In this document: in pieces, positions 17,322 to 25,763 of the stretch | Layout: every line of letters begins with the position of its first letter | Position numbering within the stretch: the first letter of the stretch is position 1 | DNA from: JBDIAG01 sp963835085 | GTDB taxonomy: Bacteria; Actinomycetota; Actinomycetes; Actinomycetales; CAWJMD01 | Direction: 5' to 3' | DNA: 64,000 bases | Assembly (NCBI GenBank): GCA_963835085.1 | Contig: CAWIED010000001.1 | Span: 558,001-622,000 of the forward strand | The notes under the pieces: model-generated | What the model was told of the DNA's origin: nothing | What the model saw: only the letters and a program-made list of their open reading frames with translations | The model's database searches: none | Translations under genes and position numbers: made by a program

Positions 17322-19889
17322 ATGAGTACCGCGTCGTGTGTCCAACCTGGTTGCGGGGGAACGATTCTCGACGGCTACTGCGACATCTGTGGGATGGCGG
17401 CCGAGGTGTCGCCGCTTCCTGGAGCTGTTCCGACGGCCGGGCCCGTCATGCAAGCAGGCGCCGTCACACGTGCCGGGGCTTCCTCGGGGAACGCGACCGG
17501 TGCCGGACGAGCCGCGGGTGCCGGACGAGCCACGAGCGCTGGGTCTACCGCGGGCGCTGGGTCTGCCGCGAGTACTGGGTCTGCCGCGAGTACTGGGTCA
17601 GCCGCGGCTGTGGGGTCTGCTGCGCGCGGGACGGCCGCCGCCGGCGTCCCGTCCGGCAGCCGTGCAGGGCAGGTCACGGCCACCGGGCCGGTCACGAGGG
17701 CATCGTCGCGCCACTCGGCGGCCTCAAGCGCTGGGACCACAGGCCCGGGTAGCTCGGGAGAACCGTCCGGGAATGGCTCGTCGAGCCACGTGGATTCGAG
17801 CCGAACCGGCTCGACCCGGCTGGGATCGGTGCCCTTGGGCAGTCGAAGAGCAGGCAACGGCGCCACCAAGGCCACCAGGCCGGTGCGACCGAGTTCGCAG
17901 CCCAAGGTGGCACGGCTGGGCAACGGCATCACGCACGTCCCCGAGGCCCCGGTGCTGGATCCGCTGGCTGCGGTGCTCAAAGACCCGCAGGTGCCCGAGA
18001 ACCGGCGCTTCTGCGGACGCTGCCAGGCCGAGGTGGGGCGCTCCCGCAACGGCCAGCCCGGACGCACCAGCGGCTACTGCCCCAACTGCGGGGCGCACTA
18101 TGCCTTCGATCCGCAGCTACGCCCGGGCGATCGGGTGGCGGGGCAGTACGAGGTGGTCGGCTGTCTTGCGCACGGAGGACTGGGCTGGATCTACCTGGCC
18201 ATCGACCGGCAGGTCTCAGACCGCTGGGTGGTGCTCAAGGGCCTGCTCAACACCGAAGACGTCGACGCCATGGAAGCCGCCGCCGCGGAACAGCGGTTCC
18301 TGGCCCAGGTGTCGCATCCCAACATCGTTAAGATCTTCAACTTCACTCGGCACGCCGGCGCCGGCTACATCGTGATGGAGTACATCGGCGGCCTGTCACT
18401 GAAGGCCGCCATCACTCCGAAGGATCCGGACGGCACCAGGCGCTACCAACCCTTGCCGGTCGACCATGCGCTGGCGTTCGCGGTGGAGGTGCTGGGGGCG
18501 CTGGGCTACCTGCACGACCTCGGGTTGCTCTACTGCGATCTCAAGCCCGACAACATCATTCATGTGGGCGACGAGGTGCGGCTCATCGATCTGGGTGCCG
18601 TGCGCCGGCTCGACGACGACGAGTCGGCGATCTTCGGCACCACGGGCTACCAGGCGCCCGAGGTGGCCGAGCTGGGCACGTCGGTGGCCTCAGACCTGTA
18701 CACAGTGGGACGCACCCTGCTGGCGCTGACCTGTCATGTGCGGGGATTCTCCAGCACCTTGCGCACCCGGTTGCCGGCCCAGACGGCGGCTCCTGCGCTC
18801 GCGGCCAGCGACTCGTTCTACCGGCTGCTCGTCAAGGCGTGCGCGCCGAACCCGTTGGACCGCTTCGTCTCTGCCGACGAGATGCGGGCGCAGGCGATCG
18901 GTGTGCAACGTGAGGTGGCCAGTCGAGGCCCGGGTGGTGCCGCCCCGCTACGCCCGGCCACCCAGGCGAGCCCATCGTTGTACTTCGCTCCGCCGGCTGG
19001 GGTGAGCGCCCAAGGGGGATGGTCGCAGTTGCCCGTTCCGCTGCCCGATCGCTCCGACGCCGGTGCGGCCTTCCTGGCGACGGTGGGCGATCGGGACCTC
19101 GGGGCGCGTCTGGAGCAGCTGCGTCATGGCCCGGCTGGCTCGGTCGACGTGCCGTTGGAGCTGGCCCGCACCGCGATGCTGCTGGGCGACTTCGAGCAGG
19201 TCGATCGAGTGCTTGATCGGGTGCTGGCCAACGATGCCTGGGAATGGCGGGCGGTGTGGTGGCAGTCGGTATCAGGTCTGGTTCGTGGCGATCTCGCCAG
19301 TGCCCGAACGGGTTTCAACTCGGTCTACGGCGAGCTGCCGGGTGAGCTGGCGCCTAAGCTGGCGTTGGCCTACGCGTGTGAGCTCTCGGGCGAGTTCGTC
19401 TTGGCCGAAGATCTCTACGAGACGTGTGCCCGTACCGATGCCGGCTATCTGCCGGCGGCGGCCTTCGGCCTCGCCCGGCTGCGCGAGGCACGCGGCGAGG
19501 TGGAGGGTGCCCGGCAGGCGCTCGACCTGGTGCCCGTCAGTTCGAGCGCCCGGTTGCCGGCGCGAGAGGCCACCGGCGCGTTGCTTGTGCGTTCGGCCCG
19601 GGGCCTGTCCGATCTGTCGGCGGGGGTCTCGGCCGCCGAGTCCGCCCAGTTGAGTGCGCCGGACCTGGCACAGCTGCGGGTTGCGGCGCTGCGCAAGGGG
19701 CTCGCGCTGGTGGGTGGCGGTGCCGGGCAGGCTCAGGTGAAGATCGCGGGCTTCGCCGGTGACGAACGTGGCATGCGGCTGGGGTTGGAGTCGGCCCTGC
19801 GAGACCTGGCCCGGCTGACTCCGGATCCGCACGGCCGGTATGCGCTCGTCGACGAAGCGAATGCCGTGCGGCCTTGGACGACGACATGA
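17322..19889 (+). CDS. pknG: PknG-type serine/threonine protein kinase
   Basis: 855-residue soluble kinase. An N-terminal zinc ribbon (CVQPGCGGTILDGYCDICG, residues 6-24) is followed by a ~190-residue Ala/Gly/Ser/Thr linker. A rubredoxin-like finger FCGRCQAEVG...GYCPNCG (about 230-262) precedes the kinase domain (about 268-520): VVLKGLL with catalytic-type K306, YCDLKPDN near 404, IDLGAVRRL (DLG for DFG) near 423. Helical TPR-like repeats fill 580-850. This rubredoxin-kinase-TPR order is that of mycobacterial PknG, which responds to amino acids via GlnH/GlnX and phosphorylates GarA-type FHA proteins. Start at ATG 17322 is backed by GGAGGG. The stop overlaps the phosphatase gene. Confidence 0.92.
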   Translation: MSTASCVQPGCGGTILDGYCDICGMAAEVSPLPGAVPTAGPVMQAGAVTRAGASSGNATGAGRAAGAGRATSAGSTAGAGSAASTGSAASTGSAAAVGSAARGTAAAGVPSGSRAGQVTATGPVTRASSRHSAASSAGTTGPGSSGEPSGNGSSSHVDSSRTGSTRLGSVPLGSRRAGNGATKATRPVRPSSQPKVARLGNGITHVPEAPVLDPLAAVLKDPQVPENRRFCGRCQAEVGRSRNGQPGRTSGYCPNCGAHYAFDPQLRPGDRVAGQYEVVGCLAHGGLGWIYLAIDRQVSDRWVVLKGLLNTEDVDAMEAAAAEQRFLAQVSHPNIVKIFNFTRHAGAGYIVMEYIGGLSLKAAITPKDPDGTRRYQPLPVDHALAFAVEVLGALGYLHDLGLLYCDLKPDNIIHVGDEVRLIDLGAVRRLDDDESAIFGTTGYQAPEVAELGTSVASDLYTVGRTLLALTCHVRGFSSTLRTRLPAQTAAPALAASDSFYRLLVKACAPNPLDRFVSADEMRAQAIGVQREVASRGPGGAAPLRPATQASPSLYFAPPAGVSAQGGWSQLPVPLPDRSDAGAAFLATVGDRDLGARLEQLRHGPAGSVDVPLELARTAMLLGDFEQVDRVLDRVLANDAWEWRAVWWQSVSGLVRGDLASARTGFNSVYGELPGELAPKLALAYACELSGEFVLAEDLYETCARTDAGYLPAAAFGLARLREARGEVEGARQALDLVPVSSSARLPAREATGALLVRSARGLSDLSAGVSAAESAQLSAPDLAQLRVAALRKGLALVGGGAGQAQVKIAGFAGDERGMRLGLESALRDLARLTPDPHGRYALVDEANAVRPWTTT
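17536..17607 (+). repeat. In-frame 18-bp tandem repeat in the pknG linker
   Basis: Four 18-bp units at 17536, 17554, 17572 and 17590 share CTGGGTCTGCCGCG and encode Gly-Ser-Ala-Ala repeats in the linker between the zinc ribbon and the rubredoxin-like finger of the kinase. Confidence 0.85.
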
Positions 19890-20995
19890 GCGAGCCGGGT
19901 CTCAAGGTCGCTGCCGCGTGCCCCGCCTGCGGCGAGTTCGTGCACGCCACCGATAGATACTGCGAGGCTTGTGGGGCCAAGCTGCCGCCCCCGGTCACGC
20001 TCGGGCTGCCTACGTCGCTGCCGGTCGGCGACCCGGGGCCGCTACCTGGTCGCGGATTCGCGTCGGCGAGTGGCCAGGAGTGCGGACGGTGCGGGCGGGG
20101 AACCGTCAGTGACGGGTACTGCGACCAGTGCGGGCTGCCGCCGGAGGTCGAGAATGCCCACGTCATCACCGATCTGGCGCCGTGGCTCGGTGGCTGCAGC
20201 GACATCGGTCGTCGGCACGAGAACAACGAGGACGCCCTCGAGCTGGCCTGCACCGGTGCGGCGGGCGAAGTGGGCGTTCTCGTCGTCTGCGATGGGGTCA
20301 CGTCGGCACCGCTGTCGGCCCGGGCGGCAGGCGCCGCTGCGGCCGCCGCCGCGACGGCGCTGATCGGCGATCCCACGCAGGTGGTGGAGGCGGCACATTC
20401 GGCAGCCGTGGCCGCCGCCGAAGTGGGTGTGGCGCTTGGCGAGGTGGCGAGCCCGCCCAGCTGCACTCTGGCGGTGGGGGTGCTGACTCCGCTGGGTGCA
20501 TCTGCCCGCATCGCAACGGCCAACGTGGGCGACTCACGCGCCTATTGGCTGCCGGATGAGCCGACCGTTGCGGCCCGCCGACTGAGTCGTGACGACTCTT
20601 TGGCAGCCGAGCGCATCGCCGCCGGCATGTCGGTGCAGGAGGCGGAGTCGGGGCAGGGGGCGCACGCGATCACCGCGTGGCTGGGCAAGGACGCGCCGCC
20701 GGTGCAGCCCCATCTGGCAGAGATCGTCGTCAGTGAGCCGGGTTGGCTGCTGGTGTGCTCGGACGGATTGTGGAACTACCACTCCGAGCCCGACGACCTG
20801 CGCCGCCAGACGTGGACGGTGCTGGAAGAGCTGGGACAGGCCACCATGCCCGCCCGACTGGCGGATACATCGTCGGGGCCCGCAAGGGCGCGGGCCGTGC
20901 ACGTGGCCCAGGCGCTGGTAGGGGTGGCCAATGCTGCCGGGGGCCGGGACAACATCACGGTCGCCCTGGCCCGCTGGGAACCTACGTCCGGGTAG
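19886..20995 (+). CDS. PP2C-type protein phosphatase with two zinc ribbons
   Basis: 369-residue Ser/Thr phosphatase, likely the opponent of the adjacent kinase. Two N-terminal zinc ribbons (CPACGEFVHATDRYCEACG near 13-32 and CGRCGRGTVSDGYCDQCG near 66-83) precede a PP2C domain from about residue 100. Metal-binding motifs are all present: RRHENNEDA near 108, LVVCDGV, ANVGDSRAYW, LVCSDGLWN and GRDNITVAL. No membrane helix, so it is cytosolic, unlike PstP. ATGA overlap with pknG implies coupled translation. Phosphatases with zinc ribbons paired with kinase and VWA genes are known from TerY-type triads. Confidence 0.9.
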   Translation: MSEPGLKVAAACPACGEFVHATDRYCEACGAKLPPPVTLGLPTSLPVGDPGPLPGRGFASASGQECGRCGRGTVSDGYCDQCGLPPEVENAHVITDLAPWLGGCSDIGRRHENNEDALELACTGAAGEVGVLVVCDGVTSAPLSARAAGAAAAAAATALIGDPTQVVEAAHSAAVAAAEVGVALGEVASPPSCTLAVGVLTPLGASARIATANVGDSRAYWLPDEPTVAARRLSRDDSLAAERIAAGMSVQEAESGQGAHAITAWLGKDAPPVQPHLAEIVVSEPGWLLVCSDGLWNYHSEPDDLRRQTWTVLEELGQATMPARLADTSSGPARARAVHVAQALVGVANAAGGRDNITVALARWEPTSG

Positions 20996-21173
20996 TGGCG
21001 GGGTTGGCAGGCGATCGGTTGGTGGGCAGCGAATTCGCTGAGTGCCGTTGGAAGATGCTGGTGCGGTGGGTGACGGGCGGTGTTGACCGGATAGTTGGGC
21101 GCTCGGTCGTGCACGAGCATGCCCGACCGTGACAGGCTCACCTCGAAGAACCTCGACGACAGGAGACATCCCG

Positions 21174-22454
21174 ATGGCCGATTTTCGTGCTGAGGTGTTT
21201 CAGAACGAGTTCATGCCCGAAGGCGACGTGGACGTTCACGCCATCGTCCGCTTCACCTGCGACAACCCGCCCACGGCGCCCGGCGAGGCCTCGGGGCTCA
21301 CGGCGGAGCTGCTCATCATCGACTGCTCCGGGTCGATGCGGGGCGATGCCATGGTGCAAGCGAGTCGCGCGGCCGAGGCGGCGTTGGACGCCATGCCCGA
21401 CGGGGTGCTCTTCGCGGTCGTGGCGGGCAACCACGCGGCTCGGCCCGTCTACTCGGTGGGTGGCGCGCTGGCGCGGATGGACGCCGGCACCCGCCGGCAG
21501 GCCAAGCGCGCGGTCGAAGGACTTCGTCCCGACGGTGGTACCGCCATGGGCACCTGGCTGCAGCTGGCCCGAGCCATGTTCGCCGATCTGCCGGCAGGCA
21601 CCCGCCGGCACGCGATCCTGCTCACCGACGGCATCAACGAACACGAGACGCCCGAGGCGCTGAAGCTCGCGATCGAGGAGTCCCGGGGCGCTTTCGAGTG
21701 CGACTGCCGCGGGGTCGGGCCACGTTGGCAGGTGGACGAGGTGCGCAAGATCGCCGAGGCGCTGCTCGGCACCGTCGGACTGGTGCGCCGGCCCGAGGAT
21801 CTGGCCGCCGAGTTCACCGCCATGGCGCGAGACTCCGCGCAGCGCTCCAGCGCCGAGGTGCAGCTCAAGGTGTGGTCGCCTCAGGGTGCGCGTCTGGTGT
21901 TCCTCAAGCAGGTCTTTCCGACGCTCGACGACCTGACGTCGCGGCGCAGCGCGGTCAACCCGCTGACCGGCAGTTATCCCACTACGAGCTGGCGGGCCGA
22001 AGCACGTGATTACCACGTGTGTGTGCGGCTGCCCGCGCGGTCGGTCGGTGAGGAGCAGCTGGCGGCCCGGGTGCAGCTCTGTGTGGGGAGCGAGGTGCTC
22101 GCGCAAGGCCTGGTGAAGGCCCGCTGGTCTGACGACGAGACCGCCACCTCTCAGATCGACCCCCAGGTGGCGCACTACACGGGGCGAGCTGAGATGGCAC
22201 AGGCGATTCAGGACGGGTTGGCAGCAAAGCAGGCTGGGCATGAGGATGAGGCGACGTCATTGCTCAAGCGCGCCGCCGACCTGGCGGCCGCTGCCGACGA
22301 CGAGGAGACGACGACCAGGTTGCGCAAGCTCATCGATATCGACGCTGATGGCACCACCAGACTGCGGCGTTCAGTAGACCGCTTGGACGAGATGGAACTC
22401 GACGTGCAGTCGACCAAGACCGTCCGAGTGCGGCACAACCGGGTGGGGTCGTGA
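21174..22454 (+). CDS. VWA-domain protein (TerY/YfbK-like)
   Basis: 426-residue cytosolic VWA protein. The MIDAS metal site is complete: DCSGSM near residue 50, the downstream Thr in GGTAMGTW near 137, and Asp in LLTDGINEHE near 158. Residues after ~230 form a beta-rich region and then a helical tail with AAKQAGHEDEATSLLKRAAD, which looks TPR-like. VWA proteins of this type partner with kinase and PP2C in TerY triads, where they are thought to bring complexes together in a metal-dependent way. ATG at 21174 follows AGGAGA. A 178-base gap from the PP2C gene leaves room for its own promoter. It overlaps the FHA gene (GTGA). Confidence 0.87.
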   Translation: MADFRAEVFQNEFMPEGDVDVHAIVRFTCDNPPTAPGEASGLTAELLIIDCSGSMRGDAMVQASRAAEAALDAMPDGVLFAVVAGNHAARPVYSVGGALARMDAGTRRQAKRAVEGLRPDGGTAMGTWLQLARAMFADLPAGTRRHAILLTDGINEHETPEALKLAIEESRGAFECDCRGVGPRWQVDEVRKIAEALLGTVGLVRRPEDLAAEFTAMARDSAQRSSAEVQLKVWSPQGARLVFLKQVFPTLDDLTSRRSAVNPLTGSYPTTSWRAEARDYHVCVRLPARSVGEEQLAARVQLCVGSEVLAQGLVKARWSDDETATSQIDPQVAHYTGRAEMAQAIQDGLAAKQAGHEDEATSLLKRAADLAAAADDEETTTRLRKLIDIDADGTTRLRRSVDRLDEMELDVQSTKTVRVRHNRVGS

Positions 22455-23464
22455 GCGCCCGCTGCCCGCAGGGGCATACGTCACAGGCGTTGGACTACTG
22501 CGATCTCTGCGGCTCTCCGATGACCGCCGGTGCTGCGGCCTCGTCGCCGGGCTCAGGCGAACCGGGTGGTTGGGAGACGGGGGCGTGGGAGCCGGGCCCC
22601 TCCGCGAGCTCGGGCTCCGGCTCGGCCGGCAGCACGAGCGCAGCCGGTGAGACGCCTCCGGTGGCGACAGCCGGGTCGTCCGCCGGTCCGACCTGCCCCA
22701 ACTGTGGGCAGGTCGCGGTGCCCGACGCGCTCTTCTGCGAGGAGTGTGGCTTCGACTTCACCACCTGGACCTCGCCTCGCACGAGCGGGGAGCCCTCGGG
22801 CCACGCGGCGGGCGAGGCTGCCGGACCCGCAGCCCATGAGGCGCCGACGACCGTCGCCCCGGCGATCGGTTGGCCGCAGGGCTCTCCGGAAGCTGGGAAG
22901 ACCGGGGGAGCCGGCGGCGCTGAGTCTTCGCTCCTGGCGGAGACGCGGGTGGTCGGTTCTCCCGTGGTGTCGCAGAGTCAGCCTCCGAGTGCAGAGACCG
23001 TGATCGTGCATCCCGCCACGCCCCGACAGGCCGGGCCGGCCGGCGCGGCCAAGTCGGTGGAGTGGGTGGCGGAGGTCTGGGTCGATCCGGCCTGGTACCA
23101 GGGCCAGCAGACGACGCACCAGTTGCCCTCGGGCGGGCCGCCGCTCGTGGTGCCGCTGCGGTCGCGCTCGGCCTTGATCGGACGGCGGTCGTCCACCAAG
23201 GGGATTCACCCCGACATCGACTGTTCGGCCGACCCCGGGGTCTCACGCCGGCATGCCCAACTGACGACCGACGGCGTGCGCTGGTTCGTCGAAGATCTCG
23301 ACTCTTCCAACGGGTCGTTCGTGGCGCCCTCACACGGGCCGCTGCCCGACCAGCCGATCGAGCGTTCGACCAAGGTCGAACTGCGGGTGGACGACCGGCT
23401 CTATGTCGGCGCCTGGACCCGGATCGTCGTGCGCCCCGCCACTCTGGGAGAGCGCACCTTCTAG
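22451..23464 (+). CDS. FHA-domain protein with N-terminal zinc ribbons
   Basis: 337-residue protein. Two zinc ribbons (CPQGHTSQALDYCDLCG at 5-21; CPNCGQVAVPDALFCEECG at 82-100) are separated and followed by Gly/Ser/Pro-rich linkers with several Thr-rich segments (ETRVVGS, ETVIVHP) that could be kinase targets. The C-terminal FHA domain (about 235-330) has LIGRRS, GVSRRHAQL and DSSNGSF, the phosphothreonine-binding residues. By analogy with GarA/OdhI it is a likely substrate or effector of the kinase; the ETVIVHP-like motif recalls the ETTS/ETTSVF motif of those proteins, but the match is loose. GTG start overlaps the VWA stop. Confidence 0.87.
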   Translation: MSARCPQGHTSQALDYCDLCGSPMTAGAAASSPGSGEPGGWETGAWEPGPSASSGSGSAGSTSAAGETPPVATAGSSAGPTCPNCGQVAVPDALFCEECGFDFTTWTSPRTSGEPSGHAAGEAAGPAAHEAPTTVAPAIGWPQGSPEAGKTGGAGGAESSLLAETRVVGSPVVSQSQPPSAETVIVHPATPRQAGPAGAAKSVEWVAEVWVDPAWYQGQQTTHQLPSGGPPLVVPLRSRSALIGRRSSTKGIHPDIDCSADPGVSRRHAQLTTDGVRWFVEDLDSSNGSFVAPSHGPLPDQPIERSTKVELRVDDRLYVGAWTRIVVRPATLGERTF

Positions 23465-24080
23465 GCTGCCGGCCACGCGTAGGTTCCGCGACGACGCGAT
23501 TCTCGTCGGAGTGACCGCGACCAGGCTGCCCCGCCGCGCGTGGGCTCTGCACGAGCCGAGAAGGCAGGACCTTCGCTCGATGAGGCCGCCCGGCCACGCG
23601 CGGGCTCTGCTGCGGTCTGTGGGATCAGTCGGCGATGTCACACGCGGCCAACTGCGCCGTGCCCGGCACGCACCGGGCGGCGTTGTCGTCGCTCTACGCG
23701 GCTCTGCCACGCCATCGCTCCTCCGCCTTGCCGGGCAGGCACCGGGCAACGCTTGCAACGGCCGCGATTTTCACCACACACCTAGATTCCCCCCTGCAGT
23801 CCGGTTGCAGCAGGCCGGTTGCGCCCCGGCTCGTGACGTTGCCAACACGAAATCGCGACGTATCGGGGCAATTCGAGTCAATTTCGGCTAAATGAAGCCG
23901 GCTGACCCTGAGGAGTCTTGCCAGCGGGTCCGTCGTCCCTCTAGGTTGTAACTGGTTCGTTACCAAGTGAGGGCGATTCGTAATGTGCCCAGGCGCGGAA
24001 AGACCACCTGGTGGACGCTCCCGATTCGGGCGGGTCTGACGCCGGCACAACTTCATAGCCAACACACCAAGCAAGCGCTA
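23465..24080. other. Intergenic region upstream of the riboswitch
   Basis: About 615 bases with no convincing gene. Near the left end are three degenerate copies of a GC-rich segment around AGGCTGCC and GCGCG(T/G)GGCTCT. At 23948-23963, GTAAC and GTTAC form an inverted repeat with a 6-base spacer, a possible operator. TAATGT at 23981-23986 is a candidate -10 box for the riboswitch transcript. Confidence 0.45.
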
Positions 24081-24244
24081 CCTGCGTCGCCGAACGTCGT
24101 CCAGCGGGTACCTGCCGGGAGACCGGGCGCGGACGACGGTGGAGGACCCAAACCGACCCGTCCCGGGTCACGGGGTGAAGCCGCTTTCGCGGCGGGGCAC
24201 CTGGCCGCCCAAACCCGTCAGCTCACTTCACAGGCGTCGTCAGG
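24081..24244 (+). promoter_or_regulatory. Cyclic di-AMP (ydaO-yuaA) riboswitch
   Basis: The leader of the Rpf-type gene carries the conserved ydaO core: GGAGGACCCA, then ACGGGGTGAAGCCGC, and the 3' box AACCCGTCAGCTCACTTC followed by AGGC. The outer ends (CCTGCGTCGCC at 24081 and GGCGTCGTCAGG at 24233) can pair as the P1 stem. In actinobacteria this class commonly precedes rpf/peptidoglycan hydrolase genes and turns them off when c-di-AMP binds. The aggagagga ribosome binding site lies directly after it. Confidence 0.9.
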
Positions 24245-24262
24245 AGAGGACCCGTTTTACGC

Positions 24263-24952
24263 ATGCGCGTTTCGATGCAGTCTGCCCGTCTAGTTCGCTC
24301 GACTATTTCCAAACGGTTCGGCGGTGCTGCCGCGGCCGTCGTGCTGGCCGCCGGCATCGGTGCGGTTGCCGCCACCCCCGCGAACGCCGCGTCTGTCTGG
24401 GACGCGGTCGCGAAGTGTGAGTCCGGCGGCAACTGGTCGATCAACACCGGCAATGGCTACTACGGCGGCCTGCAGTTCTCGTCCGGCACCTGGCTGGCCT
24501 ACGGTGGCGGCGCGTACGCGCGCCGGGCAGACCTGGCGACCCGCTCCCAGCAGATCCTGGTGGCCCAGAAGGTCCTCGCGAGTCGCGGACCAGGGGCCTG
24601 GCCCACCTGTGGCCGGCGCGCAGGCCTCACCGTGGCGAACGGCTCGGTACCGGAGAGCGCCCCGGCGCCCGTCGTGGTGGAGCCTCCGCTGCCCGTGGTC
24701 CCGATCCTCGCCCTCCCCGCGCGGCCCTACCGATTCGGTGTGATCTACCGGAACAGCCCCGGCTCGGCCCGCCCGGCCGCTGCGGCTGTCGCCTCGACGC
24801 CGGTTACGGTGTCAACTGATTCGACGACCGATCCGGCGACCGATCCGGCGCCGGCGGTGCCAGCCGCTTTGGCAACGCCGGATGCGACCCAGACTCCTGC
24901 GGCCTCCGCCGGCAGCGGCACCGAGACGCTGAAGCACTTCACCAACCCCTGA
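24263..24952 (+). CDS. Resuscitation-promoting factor-like transglycosylase
   Basis: 229-residue secreted protein. A signal peptide (Arg-rich start, hydrophobic VVLAAGIGAVAATPANAAS) ends near residue 43. The Rpf domain follows: VWDAVAKCESGGNWSINTGN with the catalytic Glu, then YYGGLQFSSGTWLAYGG and a Cys in PTCGRRAG pairing with the Cys of AKCES. The C-terminal half is Pro/Ala/Thr-rich and probably spans the cell wall; no LysM or G5 domain is present. It cleaves peptidoglycan and would be controlled by the c-di-AMP riboswitch upstream. ATG 24263 lies 12 bases after AGGAGAGGA. Confidence 0.9.
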   Translation: MRVSMQSARLVRSTISKRFGGAAAAVVLAAGIGAVAATPANAASVWDAVAKCESGGNWSINTGNGYYGGLQFSSGTWLAYGGGAYARRADLATRSQQILVAQKVLASRGPGAWPTCGRRAGLTVANGSVPESAPAPVVVEPPLPVVPILALPARPYRFGVIYRNSPGSARPAAAAVASTPVTVSTDSTTDPATDPAPAVPAALATPDATQTPAASAGSGTETLKHFTNP

Positions 24953-25149
24953 TCCCAGGTTGCAGCTCGACGTTCACGCGTCAGTATCGGGCGGGCTCGA
25001 ATGTGATGGGGCCAGTCCGGATGCAGCGTGATCCCCGACCGTTGGGATGCAAGGCGATACCGCGGGCGTCGAACCGCAACGTGTTTCGCGCGCGCTGCCT
25101 CGTTTGATTCGCGAGCGCGAGCTGCGATGTCTGCCTAGGCGTCTAGCGG

Positions 25150-25345
25150 GGTGCCAAGCGCGAGGAATGCGCCGCGGATGGCATCACTCAACGCACCCGG
25201 CCTGGGTTCAGACGCCTAACTGGGTGCCAAGCGCGAGGAATGCGCCGCGGATGGCATCACTCAACGCACCCGGCCCGGGTTCAGGCGTCTAACTGGATGC
25301 CAACTGCGGTGAATACACCGCGAACGGCACCACTCAACGATCCCG
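25150..25345 (+). repeat. 73-bp tandem repeat array, locus 1 (3 copies)
   Basis: Units start at 25150, 25223 and 25296 (GGTGCC, GGTGCC, GATGCC) with a 73-base period. Each contains a GGTGCC...GGCA(T/C)CAC imperfect palindrome enclosing an inner CGCG-type stem and an 8-base loop. Same family as 52984-53385 and 59454-59612. Confidence 0.85.
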
Positions 25346-25362
25346 GTGGATGCGATGTCCGA

Positions 25363-25403
25363 CGCTATGACGATGCCCCGTCACGTGGGGCATCGTCATA
25401 GCG
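25363..25403. repeat. 41-nt hairpin, 17-bp perfect stem
   Basis: CGCTATGACGATGCCCC (25363-25379) pairs perfectly with 25387-25403 around a 7-base loop. A homologous 41-nt hairpin with base changes on both arms lies at 53456-53496, also just after a 73-bp array. Confidence 0.9.
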
Positions 25404-25763
25404 CGCGAAAGGCTCGAGCCTGCGACCGTCAGAATCCCCTTTTGCGGAATTCGGGCGACCTGCGGCTTGCCGGCTCGGCTCTGCCGCATTTGTCGCTGGG
25501 CGAACCGCGCGTCGCTGAGCCGACCCAGCTGGCGCTGAGCTGCCCTGGCCGCCGTCGGCCGGGCTGGCTGCGCCTGTCGTTGGACTCACGCCGTCGGCGA
25601 ATTACCCACCTGTCACTGGGCTGGCTCACACGTCGTTCGCCTCCCTCACCCGTTGCTGGGCTGGCCCGCGTTGCAAGGCTGCCCCGCGCGTTGCTGGGCT
25701 ATCGGTCCGTGCTGGGCTACCCAGCCCGTCGCCGGGCTACCCAGCCCGTCGCCGGACCGGCCG

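Larger units (their letters stand above)
24953..25763. other. Long repeat-rich intergenic region
   Basis: 811 bases between the rpf gene and parC (convergent) with no credible gene. It holds three 73-bp tandem repeats, a 17-bp perfect hairpin, a GAATTCGGGC box at 25447-25456, and then ~300 bases of degenerate repeats around TTGCTGGGCT. The last two, GCTGGG-CTA-CCCAGC (25711-25725) and a near copy, form hairpins that could terminate parC. Confidence 0.7.

Noticed and set aside
23403..23891. Open frames in the gap after the FHA gene
   Set aside because: They begin inside the FHA gene or are low-complexity, without start signals; the region is better read as non-coding leader.
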